Shown here: positions 1-5,458 of the stretch, in pieces
Position numbering within the stretch: position 1 is the stretch's first letter
Layout of the letters: every line of letters starts with the position of its first letter
NCBI GenBank assembly: GCA_003354225.1
Contig: PIVH01000558.1
Coordinates: forward strand, 1-5,458
Length of the DNA stretch: 5,458 nucleotides
Reading direction: 5' to 3'
Source: Globobulimina sp.
Lineage: Eukaryota; Foraminifera; Rotaliida
The notes under the pieces: generated by a model
What the model was told of the DNA's origin: nothing
Databases searched by the model: none
The model's input: only the letters and a program-made list of their open reading frames with translations
Position numbers and translations under genes: made by a program

Positions 1-3000
1 GAGTCCAATGAATTGTTCCCCACTTTGAATATAAAACATGTGATTGAGGCCATGCCGTATTGGAATGTGATGAAAGCCGGTATTTTGAAAAAAAAAGGGG
101 AGGGTTTCTATGCGAAATCACATAAAAGGTATTTTGTGTTAACTAACGAGAAAGTGATAGATTATTATGATGAGATTGAGAAAAAGGGAAATATAAAATT
201 AATGAAGATGCGGAGTTGCGGCGTTGTGAAAGGGTCAAATAAGGAATTTTATATCGAATGTAGTGATAGAAAATGGGAATTGGAAGTTGTGAATGAAAAT
301 ATTAGCGGCGGCACTGCGAAGGAATGGGTGAGCAGTATACAGTATGTGTTTGAAGGTGAGATTGGTGGTGGCGATGATATGGGATTTGATGAATGGGCAG
401 AAACCATCAAGTCGTCTGAAACCAGTGTCAGTATCACCAAATCGAGTGGCCACGGCATTGTCATTGAAGAGAAAGAATCTCAGCAAGAAAAAATTGTGAA
501 ATTGTTGACGAAAATGCTGAAAAGATTTGCTGAGTTATTAAAACACACTGCCACAGAAAACGAGACCACTGAGACTGTGGAAGCGGCCGTTAAATGGTAT
601 GAGGATTTGGAGAATACGCGCAGTGCCATCGATATATTATTAGCTAAATGGCCTCGAGGCACTATATGCCCACCAGGTAGTTTTCAAATTATTTTTTTTT
701 TATTGAGATAAAAATAAATGTCGACAGGTGTGGTCCGGGCACGAGCACAGTTAAAAGATCTGATGGAACAGTCCCGTGACGTTATACTATGTGATATCCG
801 TGCTTTGGCCAATGAGAACATGAGCAATTTCACGGTATTGCGGTTACACAAAGCATGCGGTTTTATGAGTGATTTGGATAAAGGACAAAAGTTGATTTGT
901 GAGCATATCACAGATATTTTGTTACGCAACGCAGCAACCGAATTTTCTGCGGGCGGTAAATACTGCGCTTTGCAACATATTGAGAGGAGATTCAATGAAT
1001 ATAGACGACAGATGAAGGAATATGACAAAAGGTATAATTTGTTTATACCAAAATGGTGGGACTTACCCATCAAAATCGCCTCGCGCTTTTGCAGCTTAAT
1101 GGGGGAGACTTTAGACGATCAATTAACGCGTTTTCCAGAGAATCACGATTCGATCAGTTTAGCTAAGCAGAAATGTGTTTTATTTGAGCAGGAATTGATT
1201 GAAGACGCAATGCGCAGAATATGCTGCCTTGAAATTGATGTACGTTCGTGGGCGAAATGGGATGATGGCGATCCGGTGTCGTACATTAAAATCGATGATG
1301 AAAATGTTATGTTACCCGGAGGCGGTTTGTGTGTGATTGCGATTGATTTGTTTACGAAAAAAATACTCAAAAAAAAGTTATTTCCGCTTTACAAATATTC
1401 TGCGTGGAAAAAATCAGACAAACATAGAAAAATTATACGTGACTGGCTGCTATATTTGAATGACATCGACGAACAAACCTTAATTGTGATGGCCTCACAT
1501 GAGTGGTGCGGGCAGTGTGAATTCAAAAAAGCTTTGGGTACTAAGGGACTGCCAAAAGAATTGCAAGCGTTAAATTTGACCGCTGCAGACATGGCGAATG
1601 AAAATAATTTATTTGAAAATAAAGGAGCTTTCATTTATATTGGACGTAAAGGGCGGAAAGATTCATATTTTACAGTTTTAAGCAAGTCTAAAAGCGCCGG
1701 ACCAATCATGGCGAGGCATATTATCTCTCCGTATATCCCCAAAAATAGACTGGCAAAGTTATGCGACATTGAGCAGATACCTTTTTATGAAGGTATAATA
1801 TCACAAGTTTTGGAGCGACATTTGGATATTTTTGTAGGTGAAGAAGCAAAAAATGTGCAGCAGATATTGGGGAACGTATTGAATGAAGAAAGTATATCTG
1901 TATTAGAGGAGAAAAAAAGTTGGTTGTCCACTATCAATAAAATGGATCTAAAACAAAAATCCAGTGCGCATTTGGAGAGTGTGGCGAATATCGCAAATGC
2001 AATGAAGTTATCCATTGAATCGTGTATGAAAATATCGACTGGCAAGCCCTTATTTGAATTGTTGCGGAAATATAGTCAGATGTTACAGGAATATGGCTCG
2101 CTTTTATTAAAACTAATAACCGATGCTGGAGGCCACAAATTTGCAAATAAGTTGAATTTGAGCGAGGATGAAAAAGGGAAAATAACTTCAGAGAACGGAC
2201 AAGAAACAAAAAAAAGAAGATTCAGCAATTTCAGTTTGCCGGGATTTGGGAATAATATTATTAGCAATGTTAAAAAATTGAATTCACAGAATTGGAGTGA
2301 TAAAGAAATTCAATTTTTTATCATTTATTGTTGTATGATATATAACACTTGCAATAAAGCGCGTGATTTATTGAATGAATTATTGGAAATCGGTCAGAAG
2401 GATTTACAGAAAAAATATGCAAATGGATGCAAATCGGAGTTGATTGAATGCAGACAGTTATTTTTTTCGATGGAAGAAGAATGTTTGGAATTGATTGGAG
2501 TTTCTGTGATGGATAAGTTCGAATTCATATTTGAATTCGAGAAACATAGTAATTGGCAATTGGATAATTACAAAAAGGAATTAATGAATTCTTTCGATTT
2601 ATATTTGTCAAATTGCAGTAAATTACTAAATCCATCGGCTTTGGAACATTTTTATAAAATATTTTGTGCTCATTTTGCATTGAAATTATTTGAAAAAATA
2701 TTAGATTCGAATGCATTGAATGCGTCAAGTAATGTTTTGATTGATTTTGCGCCGATTTTCCAAACCGTTGTGATTAAAAAAATCCCGCCGCGAATTATTA
2801 AGAAAATGCAAATATTTATGAACCGCTGTTTGAATCCGGTGATTAAATTAATTCAGTTGGCATATGCCAATGCGGGGGAAAAATATGATAAGTTACAAAG
2901 TGTTAAAACTGAAAAAGAAATCAATTCGAAAAATATATTTTCAAAATTCTTTGGTGGCGTTAATAAGAATAAAAATATTGAAAACAAAGAGAAAGAGAAT

Positions 3001-3201
3001 GAGATTGATACTACAAAGCAAATGAAAACAAGACAAAAAACTGCGATTTCAAATACTGTTTTTGCACAAAAAGCAATTCAATTTTATACTGATAATGGCA
3101 TAAAATTAGAGATATTAAAAAATATTCCATCATATAAGGAGATATTTGCTGAAGATGAAGATGAAAATATTGAGACAATTAATGAAACCTTAAATGATTG
3201 A
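1..3201 (+). CDS. VPS53: Vps53-like GARP/EARP subunit with PH domain and ILEI-like insert (5' partial; exons 1-676 and 728-3201)
   Basis: Vps53 is a CATCHR-family subunit of the cytosolic GARP/EARP tethers, which capture endosome-derived vesicles at the trans-Golgi or recycling endosome. Family landmarks appear in the usual order: LHKAC with following helices (from 844), 'IERRFNEYRRQMKEYDKRY' then IPKWW (979-1059; human Vps53 has a closely similar IDRRY...MFPREW block), SLAKQKCVLFEQEL (1156-1200), FYEGIISQVLERHL (1783-1824; family 'FHGIVSKCFEPHL'), ESCMKISTGKPLFELLRKY (2017-2073; family 'STGEPM'), and IPPRIIKKM near the C terminus (2782-2808). Exons join in frame at GGT (676|728-729). The frame is open to base 1, so the true start may lie upstream; the first in-frame ATG is at 52 (1032 residues), longer than the roughly 700-830 usual in the family. 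The excess is a PH domain and a 190-residue insert. A K/N-rich linker precedes the TGA. The Vps53 assignment is strong; the start and the end are uncertain. Confidence 0.85.
67..354 (+). other. PH domain near the N-terminal end of the Vps53-like protein
   Basis: About 96 residues with the complete pleckstrin-homology pattern. The first strands are 'MKAGILKKKGEG' and 'HKRYFVLTNEKVIDYYD', followed by a short-strand block (GNIKL, GVVKGS, EFYIEC) and a C-terminal helix with the diagnostic tryptophan (KEWVSSIQ, W at 325-327). The beta1-beta2 region is rich in Lys, as in phosphoinositide-binding members, but the (K/R)-x-R element reads H-K-R, so lipid binding is plausible and not assured. PH domains bind phosphoinositides or proteins at the cytosolic face of membranes. 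A polar linker and a helical segment (about 480-660) connect it to the Vps53 core, across the intron. Confidence 0.85.
677..727 (+). other. 51-nt spliceosomal intron (GT...AG)
   Basis: The sequence reads ...CACCAG|GTAGTTTTC...TGTCGACAG|GTGTGG, with a CAG/GTAG donor, a run of ten T (690-699) and a CAG acceptor. Removing it joins two open segments in the same frame through a GGT glycine codon and deletes in-frame TAA codons at 709-711 and 715-717. Vps53 similarity continues directly downstream and the PH domain lies upstream. The length is a multiple of three, and an in-frame ATG (718-720) lies inside its 3' end. Confidence 0.85.
1207..1776 (+). other. ILEI/FAM3 (PANDER-like) domain inserted in Vps53
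   Basis: About 190 residues lie between two well-matched Vps53 blocks, at the place of the variable, disordered linker in human Vps53. The insert has the ILEI/FAM3 order: an I-x-V-x-S strand after cysteines (ICCLEIDVRS, from 1219), K-I-D-D-E-N-V, then G-G-G-L-C-V-I-A-I-D (family 'GRG-L/I-N-V'), a strand ending KKLF, a helix (KIIRDWLLYL), the strand TLIVMAS (family 'TLV-x-VAS'), an LGT turn after a short helix, and KGAFIYIGRKG (family 'DSWVFVGAKG'). The core is about 1219-1680. ILEI domains are best known in secreted FAM3 cytokine-like proteins and as a stem domain in POMGNT1; a cytosolic tether is an odd home. The segment shares no stop, intron or compositional break with its surroundings. 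A WCGQC motif (1504-1518) leaves a thioredoxin-like fold as the alternative. Confidence 0.65.
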
Positions 3202-3669
3202 AAGAAAGTTAATATTAATATTAACGATGTAAAACAAGAAAATGAAGAGGAGAAAATAGTAGATATTAATGAGTTGGATGGTGATTATTTTGGACGGAAA
3301 ACAACAAAATCTGTATCTGGATTTACTGTGAAAAAAACCAAAAAAAAGAAAAAAAGAATGGCGCCATCGATGACTGCGCCTCGTGTACCGTTTATAGCAA
3401 ATAATGAAATAAAAAAATCAAAGCCAATGATGTCAGTATCTATGTCAGAACCTGCACCAAAAGGAGATAAAAATAAAGATATCGCATCAATTGGTGTTGG
3501 TATTGGATTGAGTGCAATATCATTAATTGTGCCAAAAGTAATAAAAGTGAATATGAAATGGAAAGTTATTCAAAAGGTTATGGCATTGCGAGGCTTTCAT
3601 GTTTCAGATCAACAAACAATACGGATTTTGTGTGAAGATGCACATGAAAATATTCAAAAATCACGATAA
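3202..3669 (+). CDS. In-frame open continuation beyond the Vps53 TGA (155 codons); readthrough tail or separate small ORF
   Basis: Directly after the TGA at 3199-3201 the same frame runs open to TAA at 3667-3669. The first in-frame ATG is only at 3358, so the 52 codons before it are open without an initiator; in sequence this AT-rich that suggests translation as a continuation of Vps53. Visible content: an acidic/Asn-rich start (NEEEKIVDINELDGDYFG), a polybasic run KKTKKKKKR (3331-3357), a Met/Pro/Ser-rich linker, a hydrophobic segment (3481-3543, IASIGVGIGLSAISLIVPKVI) that could be a weak membrane helix, and a helical end. I recognise no family. TGA serves as stop in the neighbouring minus-strand gene, so genome-wide reassignment is unlikely. 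Options are UGA readthrough, a recent Trp/Arg/Gly-to-stop change or base error, or an independent 103-residue protein from 3358. Confidence 0.5.
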   Translation, partial: KKVNININDVKQENEEEKIVDINELDGDYFGRKTTKSVSGFTVKKTKKKKKRMAPSMTAPRVPFIANNEIKKSKPMMSVSMSEPAPKGDKNKDIASIGVGIGLSAISLIVPKVIKVNMKWKVIQKVMALRGFHVSDQQTIRILCEDAHENIQKSR

Positions 3670-3731
3670 CATATGTTTTTGTATATTTATTTTAATTGTA
3701 ATTATAATTGATAATAACTATTAATTCTCAC

Positions 3732-3812
3732 TCTCATTCTCTGCTTAATTGAACCTATATGTCTTGTCAAGATATTAAGTATAGATTTTATTTTCGAAAT
3801 CCGAGAATGAGA
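3732..3812. repeat. Nested inverted repeats in the 3' spacer
   Basis: TCTCATTCTC (3732-3741) is the exact reverse complement of GAGAATGAGA (3803-3812). Inside it, CTTAAT (3744-3749) is matched by ATTAAG (3774-3779), and CTTG-T-CAAG lies at 3763-3771. The arms are collinear, so one foldback could contain all three. It may be a structured 3' UTR element or chance. Confidence 0.4.
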
Positions 3813-3823
3813 TATCGCAAGTC

Positions 3824-3829
3824 AATAAA
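3824..3829 (+). promoter_or_regulatory. Candidate poly(A) signal AATAAA for the plus-strand gene
   Basis: A canonical AATAAA hexamer lies 155 nt past the TAA at 3669 and about 620 nt past the TGA at 3201. Its distance fits the extended reading frame better than the TGA. AATAAA also occurs by chance inside the AT-rich downstream ORF (3408-3413, 3472-3477), so the call is tentative. Confidence 0.35.
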
Positions 3830-3838
3830 ATCGTGCTT

Positions 3839-3878
3839 GGGACGTGTTTCTAAAAACGTTTTCTACGCCGGGCGTCCT
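3839..3878. repeat. GC-rich foldback
   Basis: GGGACG (3839-3844) can pair with CGTCCT (3873-3878, one G-U pair), enclosing GTTT-ctaa-AAAC (3845-3856 area) and ACGCC-G-GGCGT (3865-3875), which competes with the outer stem. The overlapping AAAACGTTTT (3853-3862) is a perfect palindrome. The GC content contrasts with the flanks. No tRNA boxes are visible. Confidence 0.35.
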
Positions 3879-3975
3879 GGGCGCTAATTAATAGATTACT
3901 ATTTAATGTTTATCAATTACAATGTCAAAAATCTAAATACAATTTACAAAAACGGAAAAGTAATATTTATAGCTA

Positions 3976-3996
3976 GGCATATATGATATATATGCC
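3976..3996. repeat. Perfect 9-bp hairpin GGCATATAT-GAT-ATATATGCC
   Basis: Two exact 9-base arms with a 3-base loop lie about 57 bp past the minus gene's stop, and could form a stem in its 3' UTR. No T-run of the kind expected for a bacterial terminator follows, in line with a eukaryotic context. Confidence 0.5.
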
Positions 3997-4052
3997 ATAG
4001 GAGTTAATTCATTAGTGAGCAATATACAGAATTAAATGAAACATATATATCA

Positions 4053-5430
4053 TCAATTTCCTTCCCCAGAAAAATTAGGTGAGCCTTCCCCATAAATAGA
4101 ATCTACACTCATCCGGTCTTTATTATACGTAGTATTATCATACGTATTCGTAGTGGTATCATCCCCCGTTGTTAACGTAGCTCCTTTTGTATTTCTTGTG
4201 TCCTCATCGTTATACATATCATCCGACATTTCCTCAATATCATCATCACTCTGTATTCCATGTATATTGCCTTGCAATTGCTGTTGTAAGTTATGCACAT
4301 TTAAACCAGTTTGTAATTGTAATTGCATTTGCACCTCATTCAATTTGTTTGTTTCTTGTGTGATTACGCGCATTTTCTCCATTTTCCTCATGTTTAAACA
4401 TAAAATAATAACACAAAATAAGCATAGAAATACTATTGTACCGATCATTAATAAATAATACCAATTTTTTGCCATATATTGACTGGATAAGACATTGTCA
4501 TCTAAGCTTTGGTGGTTGGTGGTGGTCACAACAATGGTGCTTATCACATTTTCTACTACGTGATTTGATGCAACATTCGTTGGAATATTTGATGGAGTAT
4601 TTGTTCCAAAATAAAGTACATGATTTGATGGAGTATTTGTTGGAATATTTGATGGAATATTTGTAGGGATATTTGTTGGAATATTGGTTGGAATATTTGT
4701 TGGAATGTTGGTTGGAACATTGGTTGGGATATTTGTTGGAATTTTTGTTGGAATATTTGTTGGGTCATTTGTGGGCATATTTGTTGGATTATTTGTTGGA
4801 ATATCTGATGGCATATTTGTGGGCATATTTGTGGGCATATTTGTTGGATTATTTGATGGAATGTTTGTAGGAATATTTGAGGGCAAATTTGTTGGATTAT
4901 TTGATGGGTTGTCAGTGGGTGATGCCGTCGGTGGTTGTCCATGCAAATAAAGTTCATCAACATAACAAAGATCACCTGTTTCTGCAGAAACACCTTCAAT
5001 TCGTATTGACAATGAATTTTGATTGCTAGCGTCGTTGTTCATGTTAACTACCATTTGATCGTATCTTATGTCATTGTCATTATCGTCATATTGCACCAAC
5101 TCTGTCCAATCCACTTCATTTATTGAATATGCAATTTTAAATAGATCAGTATTCTCATAGTCGCTTATTTGTATTGAATATTGTAAGTTGAATATTGTGA
5201 TAATTTGTTGTATCTATCCCATCGTATTGGATTTGTGCGGTGCCATCAATCACAATACATAATGGACTGTAGCAGTTTGAGCTGCTGTCACCACGTGATT
5301 CACCTGTTCCACTCTGTGTCCATCCAGCGGTAGTATTCATACTGTGGTACCATATCTGATCGGTGCATGTCAAATGTAGAAATAAATGTAACACCAAGAC
5401 AAGACTGGATGGTGCCATGTTGAAAACCAT
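4053..5430 (-). CDS. Type I membrane protein with Pro-Thr-Asn stalk; reading frame shifted once near 5184
   Basis: Read 5430 to 5185, skip one base, then 5183 to 4053: about 458 residues. Parts in order: a signal peptide (hydrophobic core SLVLVLHLFLHLTC; starts at 5430 or at the second Met, 5418), an ectodomain with an N-T-T sequon, NCYSPLC, IDTTNYHNIQL, ISDYENTDLFKIAYSINEVDW and a closing DLCYVDELYLHG, a stalk of P-[T/S]-x-x tetrads (4623-4931), an Asn/Thr/Val-rich juxtamembrane part, one transmembrane helix (4395-4463, WYYLLMIGTIVFLCLFCVII), basic NMRKMEKMR on the cytosolic side, a Gln-rich possible coiled coil (about 4255-4335) and an acidic, Thr-rich tail. It ends in tandem TGA TGA. The part from 5114 is preceded in its own frame by open sequence back to a TAG at 5214-5216, and the two frames overlap with no GT-AG intron that would restore frame. 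The architecture suggests a cell-surface protein; the ectodomain family is not one I can name. Confidence 0.75.
4561..4664. repeat. 60-bp-spaced imperfect duplication at the end of the array
   Basis: 4561-4604 and 4621-4664 match at 39 of 44 bases by my count, offset by 60 bp. The unmatched remainder encodes the HVLYFG interruption, so two tetrads (TPSN, IPTN) and SNHV reappear beyond it. This looks like a duplicated array edge that has since diverged. Confidence 0.6.
4623..4931 (-). repeat. 12-bp coding minisatellite, 26 P-[T/S]-x-x tetrads
   Basis: The array spans 309 bp in 12-bp steps, with consensus ATTCCAACAAAT on the coding strand (I-P-T-N). Counting PT or PS starts gives 26 tetrads, 19 with Thr and 7 or fewer with Ser, and the variable residue is mostly Ile, Met or Asn. 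The most uniform units (PTNI) lie in the membrane-proximal half and the outer units are more diverged. Because the unit is a multiple of three, the opposite strand is also open (VGIF repeats), which is a by-product. Confidence 0.9.
5184..5184 (-). other. Frame shift in the ectodomain (CTT-A-CAA)
   Basis: On the minus strand the frame ...CAA CTT (5190-5185) meets the frame CAA TAT TCA... (from 5183) when one A (5184) is skipped, giving HNIQL followed by QYSIQISDYENTD. Without the skip the protein ends at TGA 5155-5157 after 91 residues. The switch must fall between 5213 and about 5158. It may be a base-call or assembly error, a true lesion, or +1 frameshifting. Confidence 0.6.
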
Positions 5431-5435
5431 TTTCC

Positions 5436-5450
5436 AAAAAAAAAAAAAAA
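5436..5450. repeat. 15-base A run (poly-T on the coding strand) just upstream of the minus-gene ATG
   Basis: The homopolymer ends 6 bases before the ATG at 5430. It could belong to a promoter or short 5' leader, or to the polypyrimidine tract of an upstream intron, although no AG lies between it and the ATG. It is also a likely site of length error. Confidence 0.5.
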
Positions 5451-5458
5451 TGCAACAC

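Larger units (their letters stand above)
3670..4052. other. Spacer between convergent genes
   Basis: No convincing ORF is present. The region holds the 3' flanks of both genes: an AATAAA on the plus strand at 3824-3829, candidate AATAAA sites for the minus gene (TTTATT on the plus strand at 3787-3792 and 3686-3691), three inverted repeats, and a GC-rich island around 3831-3885 in otherwise AT-rich DNA. The transcripts may overlap tail to tail. Confidence 0.6.

Noticed and set aside
13-51. Start of the PH-Vps53 gene at base 13
   Set aside because: Base 13 is TTG and the frame is open to base 1. The gene is best treated as 5' partial, with ATG 52 only a fallback start.
3058-3270. An intron that would remove the TGA at 3199
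   Set aside because: The nearest upstream GT is at 3058 in a poor donor context (ACT|GTTTTT). The next GT (3208) lies after the TGA.
3199-4052. UGA read as selenocysteine
   Set aside because: No redox-type motif surrounds the UGA. The best SECIS-like start in the 3' flank (ATGA at 3807 with GA at 3841) lacks a convincing stem.
4684-4950. Plus-strand ORF of VGIF/VGMF repeats opposite the stalk, and other long ORFs over the array
   Set aside because: A 12-bp unit keeps all frames open. The minus strand has the signal peptide, transmembrane helix and coherent stalk, so these are shadows.
5155-5303. An intron explaining the frame break in the minus gene
   Set aside because: Donors at 5303 (CAG|GTGAAT) and 5258 (GTATTG) were tested against the AG sites ending at 5164, 5154 and 5115. 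None restores the downstream frame, and each would delete the IDTTNYHNIQL part of the ectodomain.
1-5458. Bacterial, phage, CRISPR or mobile-element content
   Set aside because: No repeat-spacer array, transposase, terminal repeats, ribosome-binding sites or operon packing are seen. All genes have eukaryotic features.

Overview
The window comes from the nuclear genome of a eukaryotic microbe. The evidence is a short GT-AG intron, a GARP-complex vesicle-tethering gene, a signal-peptide/single-pass membrane protein with a long Pro-Thr-Asn stalk, and AATAAA-type signals in AT-rich spacers. Pro/Thr/Asn tetrapeptide stalks after a 'YVDELYLHG'-type ectodomain end are, from general knowledge, common in protists of the stramenopile/rhizarian kind. 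That placement is only a guess; no taxonomic marker is present.

Layout: two genes converge. Bases 1-3201 (+) hold a two-exon gene, open at the left edge, joined by a 51-nt intron at 677-727. Its product is a Vps53 homologue, a subunit of the GARP/EARP endosome-to-Golgi/recycling tether, with two unusual additions: a PH domain near the N-terminal end (67-354), and a ~190-residue insert (1207-1776) that reads as an ILEI/FAM3 (PANDER-like) domain, placed where Vps53 proteins normally have a variable linker. The insert carries a thioredoxin-style W-C-G-Q-C motif. After the TGA at 3199-3201 the same frame stays open for 155 more codons (3202-3669) with a polybasic stretch and a hydrophobic segment, so the gene may continue by stop readthrough or may carry a recent nonsense change.

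Bases 3670-4052 are a spacer between convergent 3' ends, with an AATAAA and several inverted repeats, one in a GC-rich island. Bases 5430-4053 (-) encode a secreted/type I membrane protein: signal peptide, Cys-containing ectodomain, 26 tandem P-[T/S]-x-x tetrads (a 12-bp minisatellite), one transmembrane helix, and a Gln-rich then acidic cytoplasmic tail. Its reading frame is broken by one extra base near 5184.

The main novelty is the domain architecture of the Vps53-like protein (PH + CATCHR-type Vps53 + internal ILEI-like domain + possible readthrough tail). It suggests a GARP subunit that binds membrane lipid directly and carries an extra ligand or redox module. The two genes share no evident function.
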